From Gammaproteobacteria bacterium (GTDB taxonomy: Bacteria; Pseudomonadota; Gammaproteobacteria; UBA4575): a DNA stretch of 64,000 nt. A program made the position numbers and the translations under genes. This document shows, piece after piece, positions 1-8,882 of this stretch. Positions within the stretch are counted from its first letter, which is position 1. Every line of letters starts with the position of its first letter. Location of the stretch: positions 382,001 through 446,000 of the forward strand of contig CP046178.1 of the NCBI GenBank assembly GCA_014075255.1, given 5' to 3'. Under the pieces are notes generated by a model. It was not told the DNA's origin and did no database searches. It saw nothing but the letters and a program-made list of their open reading frames with translations.

Positions 1-1809
1 ATCATCACGCCAGGTAGGAATGTTTAGTTCGGTACGGACCTGTTCGTTAAAAAACACGTAATTATTATTAGTACCAGGAAAATTATTTTTATCTACTGAG
101 GCGATTATTAGTGCGTCAAACTGTTGCAGGCGACTTTGTTCCAGACTGCAAAATGTTACGCTAGCCTGGTTAATTAATTGAGGAATAGGCGGCTTGTAGT
201 TTTGCTGATCAAATATTCTAGACATAAAACGTCTAGATTCAGACCAACTTAGTTTGTTATCGACTAATTTAAAATGAGTAACCTGATCTTCAAATAAATT
301 GATAATCTGCTTTCCAGCATCATCATTGCTTAGTGTGGTGTAAAGGCCTATTGGCTTTAGGCTATTTAACAGCTCATTTATAAATCGATGTAATGGATAG
401 GTTTTATGACTATGCAACTTTGCTAGCAATTGCGCACTGGTTTCAAATCTATCGATTAGCTCTATTAGGTAGTCAAAAATGCAAGCATCTACTGTTTGAT
501 TCTTGGCCTGAACTTTCTCAATGGCGCTACGATAACGATGGATGCCACTATGCAGATTGAACGCAAGGATAACTTCTTTTTCAAAAAAATTAATGGCTTG
601 CTCATGTAAATCACTGTCTTCGACAGGAAAGAAGGGAGAAGTAGCAAGCGCTAATAGTTGTTTGGCAGGATATCTTTCTTCTATTAATTGTAGCCACCAT
701 TCTACTACTACAGCAGCACTGGTTGTAGCTAAGGCCCAGCCTGCAGCATCGTTTACAGTAATGTTGGCGTGTTCAAGAACTGCGCGCAATCTTCGTACTA
801 ACTTACGATCTGTAGTAACAATACCAATATTATGTTTGTTTTCATTAACCCAAATACGAATTTGAACATCTATGGCTTTTGTATGATGCTCGAAGTTATT
901 GCTTTTATAGGTGCTTAAATGATCACCCAATGAATCAGGTTGCGAACCTGCAAAAATTTCTGCTCGTTGTTTAATGTTAAGTGAACTATCTGCAAAAACT
1001 TCGTCGAGCAGTATAGAATATGGGGTGCTTTCATTATTCTGTTTGAATTCTAATTGGGTGTCAGGGTTAATGTACTTTTTTAACCAATAATTGGTTCGCA
1101 CAGAGCAATCTGAGTTACTCGCATAAGCAAAAAATAATAATGTGCATTGTTTTTCAATTCTATTTAGAAAATCGCATTCAAGTTTAGATAACTGATCTAA
1201 TCCTACACAATAAAATATATTTTCCTCTGAAATATTTATACTCTTTAAGGCATTGGCATAGGCTTGAGTGGGATCAATGTAATTTTCATCAGTAGTTTGA
1301 TTTAACCAAGCTTCCCATAATACTTTTACTAGATCAGATTCGTGTAAAAGAGCACGAGAAATATCTTGGTTTTCACCTTGGTAGTATGTATTAAATTCTA
1401 TAGGCTCAATGTCATTTAATAACATTGCATCGAATAGTGATAAGAGTTCGTTAGCTATACCCCATGGGTTTGCACTGGAGAATAAATCAGGTTGTTGCTT
1501 AATGGCATCAACTAAAATCAATTCACGTGCATACTGAGCTAAAACCGGCTTGTTTATTTCATGTTTGCTACGGACCCATTGGTGTATTGTGGTTAACGTC
1601 GGTGGTAATACTGCATCGTGGCCTTGCTTTACGGCTTCTTTGAGAATTATTTCGCGCAGTATACTTTGTGATAGTTGATTGGGTAAAAATACAGTGACTT
1701 TGCGTAGGTCGGGAAACAAATGTGTTGCTTGTTTTGCAATTTCTTTACTGATGATATCCAGTAGGTTATTGCTATAGTGAACAAGATGTATGTTGTTGAG
1801 TGCGTACAA
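1..1809 (-). CDS. AddB-like DNA repair nuclease/helicase-family protein, N-terminal part (runs off the window)
   Basis: An open frame runs leftward from about 1809 off the left edge, giving 603 codons with no stop. The start of the protein reads like the inactive helicase half of AddB/RecB-type proteins, with a beta strand ending in VFLPNQ (vfvP-like), then PTLTTIHQWV, and later IGIVTTDRKLVRRLRAVLEHANI, typical of the proteobacterial family called probable DNA repair protein. That family ends in a PD-(D/E)XK nuclease domain, which would lie outside the window, so nuclease activity cannot be judged. A stop lies in frame just upstream, and the only usual start codon found is TTG at 1809, so the exact start is uncertain. 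It follows fdxA in the same direction. Confidence 0.72.
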   Translation of the reverse strand, partial: MYALNNIHLVHYSNNLLDIISKEIAKQATHLFPDLRKVTVFLPNQLSQSILREIILKEAVKQGHDAVLPPTLTTIHQWVRSKHEINKPVLAQYARELILVDAIKQQPDLFSSANPWGIANELLSLFDAMLLNDIEPIEFNTYYQGENQDISRALLHESDLVKVLWEAWLNQTTDENYIDPTQAYANALKSINISEENIFYCVGLDQLSKLECDFLNRIEKQCTLLFFAYASNSDCSVRTNYWLKKYINPDTQLEFKQNNESTPYSILLDEVFADSSLNIKQRAEIFAGSQPDSLGDHLSTYKSNNFEHHTKAIDVQIRIWVNENKHNIGIVTTDRKLVRRLRAVLEHANITVNDAAGWALATTSAAVVVEWWLQLIEERYPAKQLLALATSPFFPVEDSDLHEQAINFFEKEVILAFNLHSGIHRYRSAIEKVQAKNQTVDACIFDYLIELIDRFETSAQLLAKLHSHKTYPLHRFINELLNSLKPIGLYTTLSNDDAGKQIINLFEDQVTHFKLVDNKLSWSESRRFMSRIFDQQNYKPPIPQLINQASVTFCSLEQSRLQQFDALIIASVDKNNFPGTNNNYVFFNEQVRTELNIPTWRDD

Positions 1810-1844
1810 AAGTGAATGAAATTCTGATTTATCTAGATGCTTTA

Positions 1845-1994
1845 TTAATAAATGGTCTCAAAGTGTTCATGTGTATAAACATACCCACTGCATTCACGGT
1901 ATTTTTTGGTTCGTTTTATGTCCACGAAAGGAATGTATGCCGTTTTTGCAGGAGTAAACTGGTCAAGAGAAATCAGAGCTTCTTTATGATTCAT
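1845..1994 (-). CDS. Possible small protein between fdxA and the AddB-like gene, 49 aa
   Basis: An ATG-started frame of 49 codons lies six bases downstream of the fdxA stop on the minus strand, with AGAAGAA about ten bases before the ATG acting as a possible ribosome-binding site. It is rich in charged and aromatic residues, has no membrane segment, and is not recognised. It fills the gap between fdxA and the AddB-like gene and could be an artefact; conservation in relatives would decide. Confidence 0.25.
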   Translation of the reverse strand: MNHKEALISLDQFTPAKTAYIPFVDIKRTKKYRECSGYVYTHEHFETIY

Positions 1995-1999
1995 TTAAA

Positions 2000-2323
2000 T
2001 TATTCTTCTAAGTAATCGCGTTTATTTTCGACAGTTTCCCAATCTTTTGCATCATCGGGGGCGGGTTTTATACTGGTTATCACTGGCCACTTGGCAGAAA
2101 ACCTTTCATTAATCTCAAGAAAATCATGCTGATCTTCTGCTAGGTCATCTTCACTCACTATCGCTTCAACCGGGCACTCAGTTTCGCACATGGCACAGTC
2201 AATGCACTCTTCGGGATCAATGACCAGCATATTGGGGCCTTCATGAAAGCAGTCGACCGGGCAGACCTCTACGCAATCAGTATATTTGCACTTGATACAG
2301 GATTCAGTTACTAAAAAAGTCAT
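2000..2323 (-). CDS. fdxA: 7Fe (3Fe-4S/4Fe-4S) ferredoxin FdxA
   Basis: This 107-aa protein closely follows the Azotobacter-type FdxA pattern. Cysteines at 9, 12, 17 and 21 and at 40, 43, 46 and 50 (motifs CIKCKYTDC and [12 protein letters not shown]) bind one 3Fe-4S and one 4Fe-4S cluster. It is a small cytoplasmic electron carrier. The frame stays open 63 codons further upstream, but that stretch is AT-rich and hydrophobic-like noise, and every family member starts at MTFLVTESC or its equivalent, so I chose the ATG at 2323. mutS-fdxA adjacency is common in gammaproteobacteria; here an epimerase gene sits between them. No strong Shine-Dalgarno is visible. Confidence 0.95.
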   Translation of the reverse strand: MTFLVTESCIKCKYTDCVEVCPVDCFHEGPNMLVIDPEECIDCAMCETECPVEAIVSEDDLAEDQHDFLEINERFSAKWPVITSIKPAPDDAKDWETVENKRDYLEE

Positions 2324-2510
2324 AAAAATTGTTAACGGTTGTTGAGGTGAGCAATTGTAGGGAATTGTGGCAAAGATGAAAATATAAGCTGAAATTAACG
2401 TAAATTCGGATGAGATCGTGACTAGATCGCATTCCCTATATATATAAGACGCTATAATTATCTGATAATTCCAATAATTATAACTCAGACAATAAAAATA
2501 GTGATATGTC

Positions 2511-3437
2511 ATGAATAAATATCTTGTAACCGGTGGTGCTGGTTTTATTGGCTCGCATACGGTAGATCAACTACTTGAGCAAGAACAACGCGTGGTAGTG
2601 CTGGATAACTTCTCATCTGGTCATCGTGAAAACCTGCCTGAATTTCATCCTTTATTAGAAATCGTTGATGGAGATATACGTGATGCCTCGGCAGTAGCAG
2701 AAGCAGCTGATGGGGTAACCCATTGTTTGCATTTAGCCGCACAAGTTTCTGTAGTGAAATCACTTGAAGACCCTGTAGATTCAGCTACTCATAACATTCT
2801 CGGTTTTATCAATGTACTCAACGCGATCAAGAAGAATAAAGCTAAACGATTTGTATATGCATCATCCGCGGCTACCTACGGAAACCCAAAGACCTTGCCT
2901 TTAAGTGAAGCAGAACCGCTAGGCCCGGAATCACCGTACGGTTTAGAAAAACAAATAAACGAGTTATATGTAAAGTTGTTTAAAGATCTTTACGATACAT
3001 CTTCTTGCGGCATGCGCTTTTTTAATGTGTTTGGCCCAAGACAAGATCCAAAATCACCTTATGCGGGCGTAATTGCATTGTTTGCAGATGCGGTGTTAGC
3101 CAATCGAGCCTTAACTATTAATGGTGACGGTTCTCAAACACGTGATTTCATTTATGTAAATGATGTGGCAAGAGCTAATGTAGCTGCGCTAGGCTGTGAC
3201 TATCAGGGTGCTGTAAATGTGGCGACAGGTTCGACAGTTACTTTGCTAGAATTAATTGAAGTGTTGGAAAAAATTGCCGGACACACTTGCGATAAAACAT
3301 TTGGGCCTGAAAGAGAAGGGGATATCAAACATTCCGCAGCAATGGTAAATACATTGCAACAATCACTTAATGTAACCGCTAAGCATGGTTTAGAAGAAGG
3401 ATTAAGGGAATTATTGAATCAACCTGTTAAGGCTTAG
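2511..3437 (+). CDS. NAD-dependent sugar-nucleotide epimerase/dehydratase (extended SDR, GalE-like)
   Basis: This 308-aa extended short-chain dehydrogenase has the NAD-binding motif TGGAGFIG (residues 7-14) and the catalytic pair Tyr143-x3-Lys147 in SPYGLEK, after the SSAATYG strand. [20 protein letters not shown] and [16 protein letters not shown] are the substrate-side signatures of UDP-hexose or UDP-HexNAc 4-epimerases and related uronate epimerases. The exact nucleotide sugar cannot be named from sequence alone. It probably supplies surface polysaccharide precursors in the cytoplasm. It is transcribed divergently from fdxA, from a 187-bp AT-rich region, and converges on mutS. It interrupts the usual mutS-fdxA pairing, which suggests a local insertion. 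No other polysaccharide gene is nearby. Confidence 0.88.
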   Translation: MNKYLVTGGAGFIGSHTVDQLLEQEQRVVVLDNFSSGHRENLPEFHPLLEIVDGDIRDASAVAEAADGVTHCLHLAAQVSVVKSLEDPVDSATHNILGFINVLNAIKKNKAKRFVYASSAATYGNPKTLPLSEAEPLGPESPYGLEKQINELYVKLFKDLYDTSSCGMRFFNVFGPRQDPKSPYAGVIALFADAVLANRALTINGDGSQTRDFIYVNDVARANVAALGCDYQGAVNVATGSTVTLLELIEVLEKIAGHTCDKTFGPEREGDIKHSAAMVNTLQQSLNVTAKHGLEEGLRELLNQPVKA

Positions 3438-3451
3438 ATTTATTGGTAGCT

Positions 3452-3480
3452 ATGATCGCTTATGGCCGAAAGCGGACATT
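3452..3480 (+). repeat. 29-bp hairpin repeat, copy A
   Basis: This imperfect palindrome (ATGATCGCTT ... AAGCGGACATT around a GGCCGA centre) lies between the convergent epimerase and mutS genes and touches the mutS stop codon. Four further good copies (46119, 46537, 47791, 48056) and one decayed copy (about 47350) occur in the accessory region. It resembles a REP-like dispersed hairpin, and here it may also act as a bidirectional transcript end. Confidence 0.75.
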
Positions 3481-6056
3481 TAGCTTAGAGACTTTAGTTT
3501 ATATAAAATTTCTAAAGCTTCTTTAGGGGTAAGTTCATCTGGTTCTATATTCTCTAAGAATTCAACACTAGGATGTGAAATTTCTTCTTCTAGCGCTAAA
3601 CCAAGCTGGGACTGTTGGTTAGTTGGTTTTGTTCGTATCACTTCTGATTCCAATTGTTTTAATTTTAGTTTTGCACTGGCAATAACCGATTTTGGTATAC
3701 CTGCAAGTTGCGCCACTTGTAAACCATAACTTTGATTTGCAGGACCTTCTTTTACAGCATGTAAAAATATTATTTTTTCATTGTGTTCGATCGCATCAAT
3801 ATGAACATTATGAATATTGTCAAAAAGTTCAGGTAGCTTGGTGAGCTCAAAGTAATGCGTGGCAAATAAGCTATAGGACTGATTTACTTCGCTAAGATGC
3901 TCCGCGCAGCACCATGCAAGAGATAATCCATCGTATGTGCTGGTGCCGCGTCCCACTTCATCCATTAACACTAAGCTTTGCTTAGTTGCGTTGTTTAATA
4001 TGTTTGCCGCTTCTGTCATTTCAACCATGAAGGTAGACCGGCCGGAACTTAAATCATCTGATGCACCGATACGTGTGTAAATGGCATCTATAGGGCCAAT
4101 TATTAATTCTTCTGCAGGGACAAAACTACCGCTATACGCTAGCCAAGTAATGAGTGCAATTTGACGCATGTAGGTAGATTTTCCACCCATGTTTGGGCCG
4201 GTAATAAGTAATAACTTACGTTGCTCGTTTAATAATGCGTCATTAGCAGTAAAAGGGTCGTTTTGTACATTTTCAATAACAGGGTGTCTGCCCTGCTTTA
4301 CGCGTAAACAATTTTCTTCTGTAAAGGTTGGTTGTACGTAATTTAAAGTAGCAGCGCGTTCAGCTAATGTTGCAAGCGCATCCATTTGTGCTATCGCTTT
4401 AGAGCAGTTCTGAATAACTAGTAAGTCGGTATTTAATTCAGCTATTAGTTGCTCGTATAAAAATTTTTCACGCTTTAGAGAACGTTCTTTTGCACTAAGC
4501 ACATTGTCTTCAAACTTTTTAAGTTCTGGAGTAATATAGCGCTCTGTATTCTTTAAGGTTTGTCTGCGAGTGTAATGCTCAGGCGCCTGATCTGCATGGC
4601 TGCGTGGAATTTCAATGTAATAACCATGAATACGGTTGTATGAAACCTTTAAATTTGTAATATTGGTTGCGCTTTTTTCTTGTTGCTCTAAATCAATTAA
4701 AAATTGATTTGCGTGAGTGCTAATGTTGCGTAACTCATCTAGTTCTTCATCGTAACCCGATTTAATAACGCCACCGTCACGAATGAGCGCGGGAAGCTCT
4801 TCTCCTAAAGCATTTTCAAGTTTAAGTTTTAAGTCTTCATGATTGTTTAACTGTTTAGCAGATTCAGTTAGCAGTTCATTTTTATAATTTCCGAGTTGCA
4901 ATTGGATGGCTGGAATGCATTGCATAGTTGTGCGCAGGGCATCAAGGTCTCTCGGTTGAGCAGTTTTTAAAGCAATACGACTACGAATACGAATACGTTC
5001 TATATCTTTTACTTCTGAGAGAAGATCATGCAATTCACTGTAATTATTTTGTTGCAAAAACTCAGAAATAGCAGCATGACGCAACACTAAAGTACTTTTA
5101 ATGCATGTAGGTTGGTTTAACCAAGCGCGTATACAGCGAGAACCCATTGCGCATGCTGTTTTATCTAGCACGTTGACTAAACTATGTTTTGTATCACCTT
5201 GAGTAGAAACTTCTATTTCAAGATTTTTTCGCGTAACTCTATCGATAGCCAAGTATTCATCTTTATGGCAAACCTTCAATCCATCGATATGTGGTAGCTG
5301 TGTTTTCTGAGTGTCTTTGATGAATTGCAGTGCTGCACCAGCAGCTGATATGGCTAAAGGATATTTATCACAGCCATATCCACTTAAATCTTTTGTGCCA
5401 AATTGCTTGCATAGTGCAGTGACCGCTGATTCAAATTCAAAATGCCAGGTAGGTATAGATCTAGAGGTGTATTTATCAACTAACGGAGTTAAATCTGTAT
5501 TTAATAAAGTATCTTCTGCTAATAAAATTTCTGCTGGTTGTATGCGATCAATTTCATCGAGTAATTCTTGATTTGAATTGCAAGTTTGTAATAAAAATCT
5601 ACCAGAGCTTAAATCTATATAAGCGATTCCATAACTATTTTCATGCGCGCATATCGCCAGCAAATAGTTTTCTTTTTGCCGTTCTAGTAATTCATCTTCA
5701 ATAACGGTGCCTGGTGTGATCACGCGAGTGACTTTGCGTTCTACCAGGCCCTTACTGGTTGCGGGGTCACCAATTTGGTCGCATATTGCAACAGACTCAC
5801 CGCGTTTTAATAATTTCGCTAAATACCCCTCTGTTGCGTGAACCGGTACACCTGCCATAGGAATTTCATCAGCAGAATTTTTGTTACGTGATGTTAAAGT
5901 AAGATCAAGTAACTTGGCGGCACGTCTCGCATCTTCAAAAAACAGTTCAAAAAAATCACCCATACGATAGAACAGCAACATATCGGGATATTCTGCTTTG
6001 ATACGTAAATATTGCTGCATCATAGGCGTGTGTTTTATTGGAGGGCGTGCGATCAT
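3480..6056 (-). CDS. mutS: DNA mismatch repair ATPase MutS
   Basis: This 858-aa protein is full length for MutS. The mismatch-reading Phe35-x-Glu37 lies in MGDFFELF, connector and lever domains follow, and the ATPase domain has Walker [10 protein letters not shown] at 620-628 and the later [13 protein letters not shown] and ATHYFELT signatures. It binds mismatched base pairs as a dimer and recruits MutL. I placed the start at the ATG giving [16 protein letters not shown], because the 23 codons before it are not MutS-like; homologues begin at about this point. It is divergent from pncC, with only about 100 bp shared between the two starts, and its 3' end abuts a hairpin repeat. Confidence 0.97.
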   Translation of the reverse strand: MIARPPIKHTPMMQQYLRIKAEYPDMLLFYRMGDFFELFFEDARRAAKLLDLTLTSRNKNSADEIPMAGVPVHATEGYLAKLLKRGESVAICDQIGDPATSKGLVERKVTRVITPGTVIEDELLERQKENYLLAICAHENSYGIAYIDLSSGRFLLQTCNSNQELLDEIDRIQPAEILLAEDTLLNTDLTPLVDKYTSRSIPTWHFEFESAVTALCKQFGTKDLSGYGCDKYPLAISAAGAALQFIKDTQKTQLPHIDGLKVCHKDEYLAIDRVTRKNLEIEVSTQGDTKHSLVNVLDKTACAMGSRCIRAWLNQPTCIKSTLVLRHAAISEFLQQNNYSELHDLLSEVKDIERIRIRSRIALKTAQPRDLDALRTTMQCIPAIQLQLGNYKNELLTESAKQLNNHEDLKLKLENALGEELPALIRDGGVIKSGYDEELDELRNISTHANQFLIDLEQQEKSATNITNLKVSYNRIHGYYIEIPRSHADQAPEHYTRRQTLKNTERYITPELKKFEDNVLSAKERSLKREKFLYEQLIAELNTDLLVIQNCSKAIAQMDALATLAERAATLNYVQPTFTEENCLRVKQGRHPVIENVQNDPFTANDALLNEQRKLLLITGPNMGGKSTYMRQIALITWLAYSGSFVPAEELIIGPIDAIYTRIGASDDLSSGRSTFMVEMTEAANILNNATKQSLVLMDEVGRGTSTYDGLSLAWCCAEHLSEVNQSYSLFATHYFELTKLPELFDNIHNVHIDAIEHNEKIIFLHAVKEGPANQSYGLQVAQLAGIPKSVIASAKLKLKQLESEVIRTKPTNQQSQLGLALEEEISHPSVEFLENIEPDELTPKEALEILYKLKSLS

Positions 6057-6163
6057 AAATGGCAGTCTAACGAAGAATACTTTTTTAGGCAGCTCAAATA
6101 GTATCCAATAGTAAGGCAAGTACAAGAATAATTAATTCATGTTGATTGAGAGTAGTGATCGTT

Positions 6164-6646
6164 GTGCCAAATAAAATTCTGATTAATAAATTGGCAGAAT
6201 GTTTAGTTGAAAAAAACTTAACCCTTGCGGTTGCGGAATCTTGTACGGGCGGAATGCTTGCGCAACAATGTACTTCGATTGAAGGTAGCTCTAGGTGGTT
6301 GGAATGTGGATTTGTGACCTATAGTAATGCCTCTAAAATTCGCTTGTTAAGTGTAGAAGCTAATGTTCTAAATGAATATGGAGCGGTAAGTCCTCAGATT
6401 GCAGAACAAATGGCTATTGGGGCTCTTGAGCATAGTAATGCTGATATTAGTGCTTCTATAACTGGAATCGCGGGCCCTGGTGGTGGTAGCGAAGTAAAAC
6501 CGGTAGGTACTGTGTACATTGCAACCGCGGTTAAGAATCAAGCAGCCCATGCAATACTTCATACATTTCAGGGCGATAGGCACGCTATCCGTGAGCAATC
6601 GACACTAACTGCAATAGAACACCTTATAGAGAGAGTACATGGCTAA
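6164..6646 (+). CDS. pncC: Nicotinamide-nucleotide amidase (CinA C-terminal family)
   Basis: This short, stand-alone CinA C-terminal domain protein has about 160 aa. Conserved signatures are AVAESCTGG, GSSRWLECGFVTYSN, YGAVSPQIAEQMAIGAL and SITGIAGPGGGSEVKPVGTVYIA. The family deamidates nicotinamide mononucleotide to nicotinate mononucleotide in the pyridine nucleotide cycle. I prefer the GTG at 6164, which has GAGAG at the right distance; a TTG at 6146 is also in frame and would add six residues. The 3' end overlaps thpR by 8 bp, so the two are probably translationally coupled. The order mutS, cinA, recA is usual in gammaproteobacteria. Confidence 0.92.
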   Translation: MPNKILINKLAECLVEKNLTLAVAESCTGGMLAQQCTSIEGSSRWLECGFVTYSNASKIRLLSVEANVLNEYGAVSPQIAEQMAIGALEHSNADISASITGIAGPGGGSEVKPVGTVYIATAVKNQAAHAILHTFQGDRHAIREQSTLTAIEHLIERVHG

Positions 6647-7169
6647 AAAGCGCTTATTTTTTGGCCTATTGCCTGACCAAGAGGTCCATTCTCAGTTGGT
6701 GGATTTATCTAGGTCATTTCCTATTATAAAAGGAGTGAAACCTGTACCTAACAATAATCTGCATATTACTTTGCAATTTTTAGGTGATTTAGAAGCAAGT
6801 GAACGTAAGTGTTTGGAAAAGAAGATGGCGCAAACGTTTGTGCAAACATTTTCATTGCGTTTAGATCTTTACGGTTATTTTAAGCTTTCGCAAACTTTAT
6901 GGCTTGGATGTTCTTCCTATCCTAGAGAATTAACTAGACTGACTAACCATCTAAAATCTATAGCAGAAAATTGTGGTGTAAATACAGATGAACGTATTTA
7001 TAAACCACATGTGACTTTGTTTAAGAACATGCCTAAGGCAGATTTTCCTGATATACCTTTTACCATTACTTGGCGGGCAACTGAATTTCACTTACTGGAA
7101 TCCGTTACAGATGAAAATATAACTCGATATAATTCACTTGCAACATACTCGTTCTTAAAAGAAGAATAA
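6639..7169 (+). CDS. thpR: RNA 2',3'-cyclic phosphodiesterase (2'-5' RNA ligase family)
   Basis: This 176-aa two-histidine (2H) phosphoesterase has the paired catalytic motifs His42-Ile-Thr44 (LHITLQFLG) and His124-Val-Thr126 (KPHVTLFKN). The family hydrolyses 2',3'-cyclic phosphate ends of RNA and can ligate 2'-5' bonds in vitro. It overlaps pncC by 8 bp and stops about 146 bp before recA. Length is normal for the family (about 175-190 aa). Confidence 0.92.
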   Translation: MAKKRLFFGLLPDQEVHSQLVDLSRSFPIIKGVKPVPNNNLHITLQFLGDLEASERKCLEKKMAQTFVQTFSLRLDLYGYFKLSQTLWLGCSSYPRELTRLTNHLKSIAENCGVNTDERIYKPHVTLFKNMPKADFPDIPFTITWRATEFHLLESVTDENITRYNSLATYSFLKEE

Positions 7170-7236
7170 TGTAAACAAATAAATTTAGATGTCATAGCAA
7201 GTGTTTTTGCACTTCGGATGTGCCAAGATAATCAAA

Positions 7237-7254
7237 CTAATGTTCAAACATTAG
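7237..7254. promoter_or_regulatory. Perfect palindrome in the recA promoter region, possible SOS operator
   Basis: CTAATGTT-CA-AACATTAG is an 8-bp perfect inverted repeat lying just downstream of a -10-like GATAAT (7227-7232) and about 60 bp before the recA start. No CTGT-N8-ACAG box is present anywhere in the 146-bp gap. It shares AATGTT/AACATT with the outer ends of the lexA operator at 49721-49766 but lacks the GTTC-N7-GTTC pair. That LexA binds here is inference from position and symmetry. Confidence 0.4.
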
Positions 7255-7315
7255 CAACAAATCTATATTCAAGAATAGGCCGTAACATAGGCCATAAACG
7301 TTAGAGGTAGTACCA

Positions 7316-8374
7316 GTGGACGAGAATCGTAAAAAAGCGCTAGTGGCCGCACTTGGTCAAATTGAAAGACAATTTGGTAAAGGTGCAGTAATGCGCTTGG
7401 GTGATTCTACTGCTGCACGTGATATTGAAGTTGTATCCACGGGCTCTCTAGCTTTAGACGTTGCTCTGGGAATTGGTGGCTTGCCTAAAGGGCGTGTAGT
7501 AGAAATTTATGGGCCAGAATCATCAGGTAAAACAACGTTAACGTTGCAGGCTATAGCTGAATGTCAAAAGAATGGTGGCACTGCAGCCTTTGTTGATGCG
7601 GAACATGCTTTAGACCCAAGTTATGCTGAAAAAATTGGTGTAAATGTAGATGATCTTCTAGTTTCTCAACCGGATACTGGTGAACAGGCACTAGAAATTA
7701 CCGATATGTTGGTTCGTTCTGGTGCAGTAGATATTGTAGTAGTGGATTCGGTTGCTGCATTAACTCCGCGAGCTGAAATTGAAGGTGATATGGGTGACTC
7801 ACATATGGGCTTGCAGGCGCGTTTGATGTCGCAAGCATTGCGTAAACTCACTGGTAATATTAAACGCTCCAACACCATGGTGATTTTCATTAACCAAATT
7901 CGCATGAAGATCGGTGTTATGTTTGGGAGCCCGGAAACTACCACAGGTGGTAACGCGTTGAAATTTTACGCTTCAGTGCGTTTAGATATTCGTAGAATTG
8001 GTGCGATTAAAAAAGGTGATGAAATTCTTGGTAACGAAACTCGTGTGAAGGTTGTGAAAAATAAACTGGCACCTCCTTTCAAGAAAGCTGAATTTGAAAT
8101 TCTTTATGGTGAAGGTATTTCTAGATTGGGTGAGTTGATTGATATGGGTGTTGAATATGACATGGTAAATAAAGCAGGATCTTGGTATAGCTATAACGAA
8201 GAGCGTATAGGGCAAGGCAAAGAGAATGCGCGTGCATATTTGCTTGAAAATCCTGAAATGGCGAATGAAATTGACCAAAGATTACGTGCACAATTATTAC
8301 CAAGTGATGATAACTTAAATCAAGATGTAGAAGCAGACGATACCGCAGCAGAGGAGGAAGCGACTGAAGCCTGA
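7316..8374 (+). CDS. recA: Recombinase RecA
   Basis: This 352-aa RecA is full length. Walker A is GPESSGKTT (residues 66-74), followed by the conserved [31 protein letters not shown] and [28 protein letters not shown]. It forms the ATP-dependent strand-exchange filament and stimulates LexA self-cleavage. The start is GTG at 7316 behind AGAGGTAG. The acidic C-terminal tail ([14 protein letters not shown]) is typical, and its GAG GAG GAA codons also form the AGGAGG ribosome-binding site of recX. A palindrome upstream is a candidate regulatory site. Confidence 0.99.
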   Translation: MDENRKKALVAALGQIERQFGKGAVMRLGDSTAARDIEVVSTGSLALDVALGIGGLPKGRVVEIYGPESSGKTTLTLQAIAECQKNGGTAAFVDAEHALDPSYAEKIGVNVDDLLVSQPDTGEQALEITDMLVRSGAVDIVVVDSVAALTPRAEIEGDMGDSHMGLQARLMSQALRKLTGNIKRSNTMVIFINQIRMKIGVMFGSPETTTGGNALKFYASVRLDIRRIGAIKKGDEILGNETRVKVVKNKLAPPFKKAEFEILYGEGISRLGELIDMGVEYDMVNKAGSWYSYNEERIGQGKENARAYLLENPEMANEIDQRLRAQLLPSDDNLNQDVEADDTAAEEEATEA

Positions 8375-8840
8375 TTCTAATAAGCAAGCAAATAAGCCAG
8401 CACGATCCGTACGTAATTCTGCACTTGGAATTCTAGCTAGGCGTGAGCACACACGCCTAGAGCTGACTCGGAAACTTAAAGCCAAAGATTTTACGGATAG
8501 TGAAATCGAAGAACAGATGGAAGTTCTTATCCAGGACGGTTTGCAAAGTGATGAGCGATATGCAGAAAGCTATGTGAATATGCGCCGCAAACGTGGATAT
8601 GGTCCTCTCAAAATTAAGCAAGAGCTTCAACAACGTGGAGTTTCTTCAGATCTAGTTGATATATTTGTCGAGTTTAACGATACAATCTGGTTAGACACGG
8701 CATGCCAGGCCTATGAAAAAAAATTTGGCGGTAAGCTGCTAGATACTGTAAATGAGCGTGCCAAACGTATGCGTTTCCTTCAGTCCCGTGGCTTTACTGG
8801 TGATATAATCCAAAAAACATTCAGTACATTCGGATCATAA
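8364..8840 (+). CDS. recX: RecA regulatory protein RecX (apparent CTG start)
   Basis: The protein reads as Rec[26 protein letters not shown], then [33 protein letters not shown], ending [16 protein letters not shown]. RecX binds RecA filaments and limits their activity. The first ATG in this frame (8517) would remove the essential first third of the protein. No ATG, GTG or TTG exists upstream, but a CTG at 8364 sits six bases after a perfect AGGAGG (8352-8357) and gives 158 aa, the normal RecX length. I therefore infer a CTG start, overlapping the recA end by 11 bp and translationally coupled to it. Confidence 0.9.
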   Translation: MKPDSNKQANKPARSVRNSALGILARREHTRLELTRKLKAKDFTDSEIEEQMEVLIQDGLQSDERYAESYVNMRRKRGYGPLKIKQELQQRGVSSDLVDIFVEFNDTIWLDTACQAYEKKFGGKLLDTVNERAKRMRFLQSRGFTGDIIQKTFSTFGS

Positions 8841-8882
8841 AATCATTTTGAGACGCTATTGATGGCGTCCAGTGTAGTCAAT

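Noticed and set aside
1800-2015. 71-codon plus-strand frame opposite the AddB-like and fdxA gene ends
   Set aside because: No ribosome site and composition like antisense of AT-rich DNA; the minus strand explains the region better.
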